From Clostridiales bacterium (GTDB taxonomy: Bacteria; Bacillota; Clostridia; Oscillospirales; Oscillospiraceae): 43,348 bases of DNA. The notes beneath the pieces are model-generated. The model was not told the origin of the DNA and ran no database searches. It saw only the letters and a list, made by a program, of their open reading frames with translations. Below, piece after piece: positions 1-7,171 of this stretch. The stretch is from assembly GCA_004553495.1 (NCBI GenBank), contig SFLE01000011.1, positions 1 through 43,348 on the forward strand, given 5' to 3'. The position numbers and the translations under genes are program-made. Positions within the stretch are counted from its first letter, which is position 1. Each line of letters starts with the position of its first letter.

Positions 1-60
1 TCGTATAGGGCTGGATAATATGGACACATCAAATAATCAAAAAAATGAGGTATCAAATTT

Positions 61-1197
61 ATGAAGCAAAATCCGTTAAATATGATGCCCAACAACGAGA
101 TAAAATTGCTTCACGCGGCGGATCTGCACCTCGACTCGCCGTTTGAAGGGCTCGGCGCAAAAAAGGCCGCACAAAGGCGTGCCGAGCAGAGGCAGCTTCT
201 TTACGGCATTGCAAACCTTGCCAAAAGCGAAGGGGTGCAGATGATACTGCTCGCCGGCGACCTGCTCGACTCGGACAGCGCATATGCAGAGACCGCCGAG
301 GACATTGCGCAGGCTTTCGGAGGTCTCGGCATACCGGTCATAATTTCTCCGGGAAATCACGATTTTTACTCCGAGAGATCACCGTATGCGCGTGTGAGGT
401 TCCCCGAAAACATTCACATATTCAAAAGCCCCGTGCCGGAGAGCATCACGCCGATACAGGGCGTGAGAGTCTGGGGTGCGGCATTCTGCGACCGCTACAG
501 CGGCGGTATGCTCCACGGCTTTCAGCCGCAGAAGGTCGACGGTGTAAGAGACATCATGTGCATCCACGGTCAGGTGGACGCGGCATCGGCGTATGACCCC
601 ATCACCGAGGCGGAGATCGCGGCATCCGGCATGGACTACATTGCACTTGGCCATGTCCATTCCGGCAGCGGACTCAGGAAAGCCGGGAGCACCTATTATG
701 CATGGCCCGGCTGTCCCGAGGGGCGCGGCTTTGACGAAACGGGCGACAAGCAGGTATATATAGTAACTCTCGGCAGCGGCTGCGACATAAAGAGCGTTTC
801 CATCGCATACCGCCGGTACGAGATACTCACCGTTGACCTCAACTCCGGCGATGCGCTCGCGGACATCGAAAGCGCCCTGCCGCAGGGCACGGAGAACGAT
901 ATATACCGGATCATCCTGCGCGGCGAGACCGCCGCGGCTCCCGATCTCGGCGTTATCGAAAACGCGCTTGCGGGAAAATTCTTCGCGCTTCAGCTCCGTG
1001 ACGAGACAAGGCTCAGGCGCGATGTGTGGGAAAGCGCCGGCGAGGACGATCTGCGCGGTCAGTTTCTTATAAGACTCAAAAAGATGTATGACACGGCTAA
1101 AACCCCCGAGGAGCGCGAGCGGATAACGCAGGCCGCCCGCTGGGGTCTTGCCGCGCTGAACAACCGTGAGGAGGTGGTTTCCCATGGTGATAAATAA
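61..1197 (+). CDS. SbcD/YhaO-like DNA repair metallophosphoesterase
   Basis: This is a predicted calcineurin-like phosphoesterase of the SbcD/Mre11 group, expected to act as a DNA nuclease together with the ATPase encoded next. The metal-binding motifs are visible in order: ADLHLD (Asp21, His23), GDLLD (Asp67), GNHD (Asn99-His100-Asp101), an IHG motif (His169) and GHVH (His198, His200). At 378 residues the length fits the YhaO-type branch. The ATG at 61 follows a GAGG about ten bases upstream; internal Met8 and Met9 are alternative starts without a visible ribosome site. It overlaps the next gene by 14 bases, which implies translational coupling. The family assignment is secure; the exact DNA substrate is inference. 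Confidence 0.9.
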   Translation: MKQNPLNMMPNNEIKLLHAADLHLDSPFEGLGAKKAAQRRAEQRQLLYGIANLAKSEGVQMILLAGDLLDSDSAYAETAEDIAQAFGGLGIPVIISPGNHDFYSERSPYARVRFPENIHIFKSPVPESITPIQGVRVWGAAFCDRYSGGMLHGFQPQKVDGVRDIMCIHGQVDAASAYDPITEAEIAASGMDYIALGHVHSGSGLRKAGSTYYAWPGCPEGRGFDETGDKQVYIVTLGSGCDIKSVSIAYRRYEILTVDLNSGDALADIESALPQGTENDIYRIILRGETAAAPDLGVIENALAGKFFALQLRDETRLRRDVWESAGEDDLRGQFLIRLKKMYDTAKTPEERERITQAARWGLAALNNREEVVSHGDK

Positions 1198-3088
1198 GCT
1201 CGACGCCACCTTCGGAAAGCTCGACGGTCAGGCGCTCACGCTCACGCCGGGGCTCAATGTCATATCCGCTCCTAATGAAAGCGGCAAAAGCACATGGTGC
1301 GCGTTTATTCGCGCGATGCTGTACGGCATTGACAGCTCAGAGCGCCAGAAGGCGGGCTATCTGCCGGATAAAACGCGGTATGCCCCGTGGTCGGGCGCGG
1401 CGATGTGCGGCAGCATGGAGCTCAGCCTCGGCGACAGGCAGATAACGCTCGTGCGCACGAGCAAAACGCCGTCTGCTCCGATGCGCGAGTTTTCTGCGGT
1501 GTACACCGGAACGAGCGTGCCGGTCGAGGGGCTCACGGCTCTTAACGCCGGTCAGATGCTCACCGGCGTCGAGCGCGATGTTTTCCGCCGCAGCGCATTC
1601 ATCGAGCAGGGCAAGGTCGCCGTTACACACAGCGCCGAGCTCGAAAAGCGCATAAGCGCGATAGTAACGAGCGGCGACGAGGACTATTCATACACCGAGG
1701 CAGACGAGCGGCTGCGCCAATGGCAGCGCAAGCGCCGGTTCAACCGCCGCGGCAGGCTTCCCGAGCTTGAGGACGAGCTCTCGCACAAGAAAATGCTCAT
1801 GTCCGAGCTCGGCGGCATAGCCGACCGCCGCGACAGTCTGACACGCGAGCTCAGCGAGGCCAAAGCCGAGTGCGAAAGTCTTGAGGCCGAGATGACCGAA
1901 AGCCGCAAAACCGTGCGCAGGGAGGCGCTAAGCAATCTTGCAGGCGCTCGAAGCGAGGTAAATGCGGCAAGCGAGCGGCACGATGCCGCGGTGCGCAAGC
2001 GCGAGCAGTGCCGCAGCGCGCTGCAGCAGAGCGTTATCGGCGAGCGTCAGCCCGACGAGGTAAGAGCCGAGGGCAGTGCGGATATTGAAAAAGCCAAGTC
2101 CCTCAGAGCGGAAGCCTCTCAAAAGGGCTCGCCGGCGGGAGCGATAATATTTGTAATTCTTGCGATAGCCGCCGCTGTGCTCGGCGTTGTTCTGCCGGCA
2201 TACGGGGTCTACGCGTTCTGCGCCGCCGGTGTATGCGCCATTGCCGCAGTAATTCTGCTTATCCGGCTTTCAAAAAAGCGCGGCGCTGCGCACGATGCCG
2301 AAAGGCAGCTCAGGCAGCTGCTTTCAAAATACAAAGCCGAGTCCGAGGACGGCATATCCGCCTGCGTCGAGGAATATGAGTGCCTGTACGCGCAGCTAAA
2401 TGCGGCGCAGGAGAGCGAAAAGCTCGCTTTCGCAAGGCTTTCCGAGGCGCGCGCAAGGCAGGAGCAGGCCGAGAGCCGCACGCTTTCAGAGCTCGATTTC
2501 ACCTCCGGTGACAATCAAGCGGCACAGCTCACGCGCAGGCTTTCCGACGCTCGCGCGCGGTGCAGCCGCCTGTCGCAGCAGATAGCCGAGCTAAACGGCC
2601 GCATCGCGGCAATGGGCGACCCCATGGTCCTCGGCTCGGAGATACGCGACATGGAAAGCGAGTATGCCGTCATATCCGCCGAGTACGACGCGATAGCGCT
2701 GGCGGTCGAGACCCTCAGAGCCGCCGACGAGGATATACAGAGCCGCTTTGCTCCGGCGCTCGGCAAGCTCGCGGCGGAGTATATGCAGGAAATGACCGGC
2801 GGCAAGTACGACACCGTCATGCTGAACCGCGATTTCTCCGCAGCGGTGCGCGAAAACGGCGACAGTGTGCCGAGAAAAGCTGAGTACCTCAGCGCCGGCA
2901 CGCTCGACCTGATGTACCTTGCGGTGCGCCTTGCCGTGTGCACGCTGGCGCTGCCGGAGGGCGCAAACTGCCCGCTCATCATAGACGATGCGCTCGTAAA
3001 TCTTGACGAGCAGCGCGCGCAGCAGGCAATGACGCTTCTTGAAAAGCTATCTCATGACAGGCAGGTCATACTTTTCACCTGCAAATAA
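1184..3088 (+). CDS. SbcC/YhaN-like AAA ATPase with central membrane hairpin
   Basis: This is a predicted SMC/Rad50-type ATPase, partner of the preceding phosphoesterase. The N-terminal Walker A (APNESGKST, residues 29-37) and the C-terminal signature (LSAGTLDLM, about 569) and Walker B (IIDDALVNLD, about 600) flank long coiled-coil segments rich in Glu, Ala and Arg. Near residues 317-365, where a Rad50 zinc hook would sit, there are two hydrophobic segments and no CxxC hook. The ATG at 1184 is preceded by GAGGAGGTGG; an in-frame ATG at 1166 lies upstream of that site and is less likely. The protein ends soon after the ILFTC segment, as usual for the family. Membrane tethering of the coiled-coil tip is inferred from the hydrophobic pair. 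Confidence 0.88.
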   Translation: MVINKLDATFGKLDGQALTLTPGLNVISAPNESGKSTWCAFIRAMLYGIDSSERQKAGYLPDKTRYAPWSGAAMCGSMELSLGDRQITLVRTSKTPSAPMREFSAVYTGTSVPVEGLTALNAGQMLTGVERDVFRRSAFIEQGKVAVTHSAELEKRISAIVTSGDEDYSYTEADERLRQWQRKRRFNRRGRLPELEDELSHKKMLMSELGGIADRRDSLTRELSEAKAECESLEAEMTESRKTVRREALSNLAGARSEVNAASERHDAAVRKREQCRSALQQSVIGERQPDEVRAEGSADIEKAKSLRAEASQKGSPAGAIIFVILAIAAAVLGVVLPAYGVYAFCAAGVCAIAAVILLIRLSKKRGAAHDAERQLRQLLSKYKAESEDGISACVEEYECLYAQLNAAQESEKLAFARLSEARARQEQAESRTLSELDFTSGDNQAAQLTRRLSDARARCSRLSQQIAELNGRIAAMGDPMVLGSEIRDMESEYAVISAEYDAIALAVETLRAADEDIQSRFAPALGKLAAEYMQEMTGGKYDTVMLNRDFSAAVRENGDSVPRKAEYLSAGTLDLMYLAVRLAVCTLALPEGANCPLIIDDALVNLDEQRAQQAMTLLEKLSHDRQVILFTCK

Positions 3089-3116
3089 AAAATGACCGGT
3101 TATTACCGGTCATTTT
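3089..3116. terminator. Bidirectional intrinsic terminator
   Basis: A perfect 12-bp stem (AAAATGACCGGT and its complement) encloses a TATT loop and has A/T flanks suited to both strands. It ends the nuclease/ATPase operon and abuts the stop codon of the convergent lipoprotein gene. Confidence 0.9.
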
Positions 3117-3290
3117 TCATGGGGTCACAGTCTGCGTGGTCACGGGCGGCTGGGTGCCGGGTATGGCAGTCGGTACGGGATCGGTATCTCCGCCGATATT
3201 TCCGCCGGTGCCACCGTCAACGCTGCCGTCGCCGCAGGCAGTGAGCAGCATACAAATTGCGGCAAGCAGCGCAGCTATAGTCTTTTTCAT
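3117..3290 (-). CDS. Small lipoprotein
   Basis: This short gene encodes about 57 residues: a charged N-terminus (MKK), a hydrophobic stretch and a lipobox-like LLTAC, so export and lipidation of the Cys are expected. The mature part is only Gly, Thr and Pro-rich low-complexity sequence with no recognisable domain. ATG at 3290 has the ribosome site GGAGGTG six bases upstream; the GTG at 3299 lies too close to it. The end of the gene runs into the terminator shared with the convergent ATPase gene. The function is unknown. Confidence 0.65.
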   Translation of the reverse strand: MKKTIAALLAAICMLLTACGDGSVDGGTGGNIGGDTDPVPTAIPGTQPPVTTQTVTP

Positions 3291-3343
3291 GGGATGCACC
3301 TCCTACATCCGAATTATCTGCAAAAGCAAAGAATATATTCGCG

Positions 3344-3372
3344 TTGAAAAATATTGCAATGCATGGTATCAT
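3344..3372 (+). promoter_or_regulatory. Extended -10 promoter of the rRNA methyltransferase gene
   Basis: TTGAAA (3344-3349), a 17-base spacer and TATCAT (3367-3372) preceded by TG at the extended -10 position. The start codon at 3380 lies only seven bases beyond the -10 box, so the transcript may be leaderless. Confidence 0.6.
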
Positions 3373-3379
3373 CAAGAAC

Positions 3380-4744
3380 ATGGAACAGTTAAGGAAAAAC
3401 GATACATTTGAAGTGAGCATCGAGGCATACAACTCCTCGGGCAGCGGCGTTGCCCGCATTTCGGGCAGGGCGGTTTTCGTGCCGCGCACCATAGTCGGCG
3501 AACGGTGGAGGATCGTCATCGTCAAGGTCACTGCCGGCGCCGTGTACGGCAGGGCGGTCGAGCCCATAGAGCTGTCGCCGGAGAGGATAGAGCCAGAGTG
3601 TGAATACTGTCTGAGATGCGGCGGATGCGGCCTGTGGCACATGAGTTATGCCGAGGAACTGCGCTTTAAGCTTGCGCGCGTTAACGATGCGCTTTCGCAC
3701 ATAGCGCACCAGAGCGCCGCGGCAGAGCGCATAACCGGAAGCGACAGCGTTTATCATTACCGCAACAAGGGCATTTACGCCGTGCGCGAGGTCGGCGGCA
3801 AGGCGTGCAAGGGCTTTTTTGCCCCTCGCAGCCATGATATTGTGCCCGTTGCGCACTGCCTTATACAGAGCGAGCTTGCGGACAAGACCGCCGAGAGTGT
3901 CGTGCGATTTATGGACGAAAACGGCATCCCCGCCTATGACGAGGTATCAAAGCGCGGGCTCGTGCGCCATGTATACCTCAGGCGCGCCGTTAAAACGGAA
4001 GATGCCGTCGCCGTTATCGTCGCCGCGGGCGGCTTCGGGGCGAAAACGCAAAAGCTCATAGAGCACCTGCGGGCAGAGTGCCCCGAGCTCAGCGGCATAG
4101 TTTTAAATGTCAACAAAAGCGCGGGAAACACGGTGCTTTCCGGCTCGTTCCACACGCTTTGGGGCAGGGATACCGTAAACGACAGTCTGTGCGGCATAAG
4201 CTATGAGCTCTCGCCGCAGGCGTTTTATCAGATAAACCCGCCGCAGGCGGAGCGGCTTTACCGCAAAGCCGCCGAATATGCCGCACTCACGGGGCGCGAG
4301 ACGGTTCTCGATATGTACTGCGGCGCGGGCACGATAAGCCTGTTTCTGGCACAAGGCGCGGGCAGGGTGATCGGTGCCGAGATAATACCAGAGGCGGTCG
4401 AGAATGCGCGGGCAAACGCCGTGCGAAACGGCATAGAAAACGCCGAGTTTATCTGCGCCGACGCATCCGAGGCTGCCGAGAAGTTTTTAAGCGGCGGTGT
4501 GCGCCCCGAGGTCATAGTCGTCGATCCTCCGCGAAAGGGTATGGACGAGGCGGCGGTGCGCGCCCTGTGCGGCATGATGCCGGAACGGATGGTGTATGTC
4601 TCCTGCAATCCCGCAACGCTCGCAAGAGACATAACGGTTTTTGAAGACTGCGGCTATACACTGACGCGTGCCGAGGCGTTCGACCTCTTCCCCCGCACGA
4701 GCCATGTGGAGACGGTTGTATTGATGACAAGAAAAAATAAATAA
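3380..4744 (+). CDS. rlmD: 23S rRNA (uracil-C5)-methyltransferase, RlmD/RlmCD type
   Basis: This is an S-adenosylmethionine-dependent RNA m5U methyltransferase. A TRAM domain occupies residues 6-63, followed by a 4Fe-4S cluster motif C74-x5-C80-x2-C83 with a fourth Cys near 160. The SAM-binding motif VLDMYCGAGT lies near 310, DPPRKG near 381, and the catalytic Cys of YVSCNPATL is Cys409. The total of 454 residues is typical. The ATG at 3380 opens the TRAM domain but has no Shine-Dalgarno sequence; in-frame ATG at 3359 and TTG at 3344 are alternatives, and the TTG is part of the predicted -35 box. Whether the target is U1939, U747 or both cannot be read from sequence. Confidence 0.88.
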   Translation: MEQLRKNDTFEVSIEAYNSSGSGVARISGRAVFVPRTIVGERWRIVIVKVTAGAVYGRAVEPIELSPERIEPECEYCLRCGGCGLWHMSYAEELRFKLARVNDALSHIAHQSAAAERITGSDSVYHYRNKGIYAVREVGGKACKGFFAPRSHDIVPVAHCLIQSELADKTAESVVRFMDENGIPAYDEVSKRGLVRHVYLRRAVKTEDAVAVIVAAGGFGAKTQKLIEHLRAECPELSGIVLNVNKSAGNTVLSGSFHTLWGRDTVNDSLCGISYELSPQAFYQINPPQAERLYRKAAEYAALTGRETVLDMYCGAGTISLFLAQGAGRVIGAEIIPEAVENARANAVRNGIENAEFICADASEAAEKFLSGGVRPEVIVVDPPRKGMDEAAVRALCGMMPERMVYVSCNPATLARDITVFEDCGYTLTRAEAFDLFPRTSHVETVVLMTRKNK

Positions 4745-4909
4745 AGGCTGAAAAGCAGCGTATTTACGGGCTTTTTGTAAGGTTAGTATCATCGTAAGAA
4801 GCCTTGCGGAAAGCTCGGTTTTCTTGTATGAAAACATATCTACTTTGCAGTTCGACTGATTGAAAAAGTGATGGAGAGATGAATTGTTATTTAGGAACTG
4901 ATTATTGAA

Positions 4910-5122
4910 TTGGATGACGGGAGGAAGGCTTCTATCTTCAATAACAGCTTTATTACATACAGAAATGAAGAAAAGCTGGAAAAATCGGCAGAAATAAAGG
5001 CTTATTTTGCCGATGAGAATATTACGATCAAAGGCGAAGAAGATGTTGATAAAGTTGCCGATCACATGGGGCTCACGGAAAAAGAAACAGAAATGCTTTA
5101 TATGCTTTTTTCAGCATCCTGA
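4910..5122 (+). CDS. Hypothetical small protein, possibly a remnant
   Basis: An open frame of 70 codons starts at a TTG and runs from a Leu/Ile strand-like start through a charged Lys/Glu segment to a probable helix (ADHMGLTEKETEMLYMLF). No family is recognised. The frame is open a few codons further upstream to an in-frame TAG at 4892, and no convincing ribosome binding site precedes the TTG, so it may be the tail of a decayed gene. Base composition is AT-rich compared with the neighbours. Coding status is doubtful. Confidence 0.35.
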   Translation: MDDGRKASIFNNSFITYRNEEKLEKSAEIKAYFADENITIKGEEDVDKVADHMGLTEKETEMLYMLFSAS

Positions 5123-5173
5123 AAAAGCATGTTACCTCAGCTCATGCCGAGCAAGGCGCTTCTCCACACAGCA

Positions 5174-5210
5174 AAAACCACGGCAGCACAAATAGTGTTG
5201 CCGTGGTTTT
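5174..5210. terminator. Intrinsic terminator, usable in both directions
   Basis: A 16-bp stem (AAAACCACGGCA outer part, one G-U pair inside) with a five-base AAATA loop and A/T tracts on either side, lying between the convergent AT-rich region and the GH25 gene. Confidence 0.85.
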
Positions 5211-5271
5211 ATTTCTGCGGGCGGAAAGCGGCGCTTAACGCCTGTTTATACCCGCGTCGTTCGGTCAAAGC

Positions 5272-6162
5272 TTAAGCTTTTTTCTCAAACATCATGTCGA
5301 GGTCGCAGTCGCCATTTATACCGGGAACCTTGCCGGTAAAGCTGTACTGCCACACCTCATGGGCATAGTAGAAATAAGGATAGCTGCCGATGCCCACGCC
5401 CCAGATGACATAGTCCTGGAGCCGCGCAAGATCGTAGCCGTAGTACCCCGTGGCGTTATACACATAAACGCCCGCTTCGTACCCTGCGGCTTTTACCTCC
5501 TCGCAGAACGCGACGGCGCAGCTTGTCAGCGTTTCGTTCTCAACATCATCAGTACGCGCATCATCGTTTCCGATGCGCTCCCAGTCGAAAAACACCGGCA
5601 GGTCAAGCTCGCGCCCCTGAAGCATCTGCACAACAAATTGCGCCTCGCGGCGGGCCTCCTCCTCGCTTATCGCCTGAGAGAAGAAATAAACGCCGACACG
5701 CAGACCGGCACTCTCGGCGCCGTCTACATTCTTAATAAGGTTATCGTCCTCATACAGCTCGCCGCTGCCGTAATATGTGCCGCCGGCGCGGATAATGGCA
5801 AAGCGCACGCCGCTGTCATAGACCTGCTGCCAGTCAATATCGCCCTGATACGAAGAAACATCAACGCCGCGGCTTGCTATGTACTCGTTTCCGACATAGG
5901 TGAGGTTGCCGTTCGGGTCGGTGACAAAATTCTCCTTGGCAATGCTGTTTGTCGGAACGCCGTCCTGCGGGGTTATCCAGACATAGCTCTCGCCGTTATA
6001 CACCTGCACCATACCATAGTGCGGGTCGGACACCTCCGCCTCGCGCTGCTGGCGATGCTGAACGAAAGCATACGCCGCCAGAGCGAGCGCAGCAATCGCG
6101 ATGACTATGTAAACGGGTCTTATCCCACTGATTTTTCGGGTTCTTCTCTTTGTCTTTTTCAT
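5272..6162 (-). CDS. Membrane-anchored GH25 muramidase (lysozyme)
   Basis: This predicted N-acetylmuramidase belongs to glycoside hydrolase family 25. A basic N-terminus and one transmembrane segment (about 12-34) anchor it, with the catalytic domain outside from about residue 97. Family hallmarks are RGVDVSSYQG (Asp101) and FFDWE (Asp193, Glu195), followed by the GVYVYNATGYYG region and a terminal CDLDMM. It probably acts in cell-wall turnover rather than phage lysis, since it stands alone with its own promoter. No Shine-Dalgarno sequence precedes the ATG at 6162; the promoter -10 box is only six bases away, so initiation may be leaderless. Confidence 0.92.
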   Translation of the reverse strand: MKKTKRRTRKISGIRPVYIVIAIAALALAAYAFVQHRQQREAEVSDPHYGMVQVYNGESYVWITPQDGVPTNSIAKENFVTDPNGNLTYVGNEYIASRGVDVSSYQGDIDWQQVYDSGVRFAIIRAGGTYYGSGELYEDDNLIKNVDGAESAGLRVGVYFFSQAISEEEARREAQFVVQMLQGRELDLPVFFDWERIGNDDARTDDVENETLTSCAVAFCEEVKAAGYEAGVYVYNATGYYGYDLARLQDYVIWGVGIGSYPYFYYAHEVWQYSFTGKVPGINGDCDLDMMFEKKA

Positions 6163-6168
6163 GCCGCC

Positions 6169-6197
6169 ATTTTATCACGGTGCGGGCAATGTGTAAA
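6169..6197 (-). promoter_or_regulatory. Promoter of the GH25 gene
   Basis: On the minus strand TTTACA (6192-6197), a 17-base spacer and TAAAAT (6169-6174), with TG at the extended -10 position. Only GGCGGC separates the -10 box from the ATG. Confidence 0.65.
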
Positions 6198-6198
6198 G

Positions 6199-6495
6199 TT
6201 AACTTTCTGCCAACGATGTCAGAAGCGTTCTGCCGCCGTAGCTCAGGCTGCTTTTAAGGCGCTCGCGGGCGCGCTTGAGCGTTCTGCTTACGCTTGATAT
6301 GTGCAGTCCCAGCTCGTCGGCGATCTCCTGCATCGGCATCTGCTGAAGATAGTACATTGAAACGAGCTGACGCTGGCGCTTTGTGAGCTCGGCGTTTATC
6401 GCCCGACGCATGGCTCCGGCAGTTCCTCCAGACGAGGCGGTGATATATTTAATGTACTGCCGCAGCGCCATATATTCCTCCTGCTTAGCAAACAT
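6199..6495 (-). CDS. Stand-alone sigma region 4-like DNA-binding protein
   Basis: This 98-residue protein ends in a helix-turn-helix typical of sigma-70 region 4: MPMQEIADELGLHISSVSRTLKRARERL, with the recognition helix around residues 74-84. Regions 2 and 3 of a full sigma factor are absent. Proteins of this shape occur in Firmicutes mobile elements and as autonomous regulators. ATG at 6495 has AGGAGA upstream and overlaps the previous gene by 11 bases; ATGs at 6516 and 6543 would extend it upstream. It is probably translated together with the preceding small gene. Targets are unknown; the nearby palindrome at 6778-6795 is a possible one. Confidence 0.72.
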   Translation of the reverse strand: MFAKQEEYMALRQYIKYITASSGGTAGAMRRAINAELTKRQRQLVSMYYLQQMPMQEIADELGLHISSVSRTLKRARERLKSSLSYGGRTLLTSLAES

Positions 6496-6727
6496 ATTCA
6501 ATTTCTTCTCCTGCATTTTCATCATCTCCGTAATAATTTTCAAGATACCTCGATATTGCCATGCTGTCTCGCATCATGCCGGTGAGTATGCATATCCTGC
6601 GGCGCATCCTCAGCCGGTCGATCTCGCACATGGGCTCTGTCTCAACGCATTTTTTCAGCTCCGCTATCCTCCTGCGCAATGCCTGCGCGCCGTCGTAGTA
6701 CTCTTCCGAAAGTTCGATAAGTTTCAT
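6485..6727 (-). CDS. Small hypothetical protein paired with the sigma-like protein
   Basis: This 80-residue protein is charged and mostly helical: an N-terminal MKLIELSEEYYDGAQALRRR helix, a CVETEPMCEIDRLRMRRR segment and an acidic C-terminus. No known domain is recognised; similar small genes often precede stand-alone sigma region-4 genes in clostridial accessory DNA. ATG at 6727 is preceded by AAGGAGGAAAAGA, an excellent ribosome site. The frame stays open upstream only because it runs antisense to the two tRNA genes; that extension is not coding. Confidence 0.65.
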   Translation of the reverse strand: MKLIELSEEYYDGAQALRRRIAELKKCVETEPMCEIDRLRMRRRICILTGMMRDSMAISRYLENYYGDDENAGEEIEYVC

Positions 6728-6750
6728 TCTTTTCCTCCTTGGTATCGCAA

Positions 6751-6780
6751 AGAATAAAAAATTAAAATTTATGTTGACAA
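6751..6780 (-). promoter_or_regulatory. Promoter of the sigma-like gene pair
   Basis: On the minus strand TTGTCA (6775-6780), an 18-base spacer and TATTCT (6751-6756). Its -35 box overlaps the -35 box of the oppositely directed tRNA promoter. Confidence 0.5.
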
Positions 6781-6802
6781 ACCGAATGCGGTTTGCTATT
6801 AT
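6774..6802 (+). promoter_or_regulatory. tRNA operon promoter
   Basis: Consensus TTGACA (6774-6779), 17-base spacer and TATTAT (6797-6802), placed 18 bases upstream of the tRNA-Thr gene. Confidence 0.85.
6778..6795. promoter_or_regulatory. Perfect palindrome inside the tRNA promoter spacer
   Basis: Seven-base perfect arms CAAACCG and CGGTTTG around AATG fill the spacer between the -35 and -10 boxes of the tRNA promoter and touch the -35 box of the divergent promoter. This is the usual position of a repressor or MerR-type operator, but no cognate regulator is proven. Confidence 0.5.
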
Positions 6803-6819
6803 ATGTGAGCCGGTATCGT

Positions 6820-6895
6820 GCTGGTGTAGCTCAGTTGGTAGAGCAGCTGATTTGTAATCAGCAGGTCGGGGGTTCGAGTCCGTCCACCAGCTCCA
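6820..6895 (+). tRNA. tRNA-Thr (anticodon UGU)
   Basis: The acceptor arms GCTGGTG and CACCAGC pair perfectly. The D-loop AGTTGGTA, the anticodon loop TTTGTAA within a CTGAT/ATCAG stem, and the T-loop GGTTCGAGTCC are all standard, and CCA is encoded. The anticodon TGT reads Thr ACA and ACG/ACU by wobble. Confidence 0.95.
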
Positions 6896-6924
6896 CCGAG
6901 CGCTTAATTTTATATGTTGTATTT

Positions 6925-7009
6925 GGGGGATTTCCCGAGTGGCCAAAGGGGACAGACTGTAAATCTGCTGGCAATGCCTTCGGTGGTTCGAATCCACCAT
7001 CCCCCACCA
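6925..7009 (+). tRNA. tRNA-Tyr (anticodon GUA)
   Basis: Acceptor GGGGGAT pairs with ATCCCCC. The anticodon loop is CTGTAAA (GTA anticodon). There is a long type II variable arm (CTGGCAATGCCTTCGG region), as bacterial tRNA-Tyr requires, and the 3' CCA is encoded. The total is 85 bases, transcribed with the preceding tRNA-Thr. Confidence 0.95.
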
Positions 7010-7054
7010 AAATCAAAAATCCTGTTGACGCAAGTCAATGGGATTTTTGATTTT
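7009..7054 (+). terminator. tRNA operon terminator
   Basis: A 14-bp outer stem (AAAATCAAAAATCC and its complement) plus an inner TTGAC/GTCAA stem capped by GCAA. The 3' arm itself carries the T-rich tract. Confidence 0.8.
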
Positions 7055-7123
7055 GTACTATTCACTATTCATCATCAATTATTCTCTGTTCATTTCTGGA
7101 TTTTTGCAGTAAATAATGAATGA

Positions 7124-7152
7124 TTGAATTTTTCATCTAAGCCTGCTATAAT
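7124..7152 (+). promoter_or_regulatory. Promoter of the broken four-helix-bundle gene
   Basis: TTGAAT (7124-7129), 17-base spacer and perfect TATAAT (7147-7152) with TG at the extended -10 position. It remains a consensus promoter although the gene behind it is broken. Confidence 0.7.
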
Positions 7153-7171
7153 TTTGTAGGGTGAATATGAA

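Larger units (their letters stand above)
4745..5271. other. AT-rich intergenic stretch between convergent genes
   Basis: This roughly 530-base stretch is clearly more AT-rich than its surroundings. It holds one weak open frame (4910-5122) and a terminator (5174-5210). Nothing else is recognisable. The base composition suggests a remnant of transferred DNA, but no repeats or mobile-element ends were seen. Confidence 0.5.

Noticed and set aside
379..1209. 276-codon minus-strand frame opposite the SbcD-like gene
   Set aside because: Antisense shadow; the plus strand carries all metallophosphoesterase motifs.
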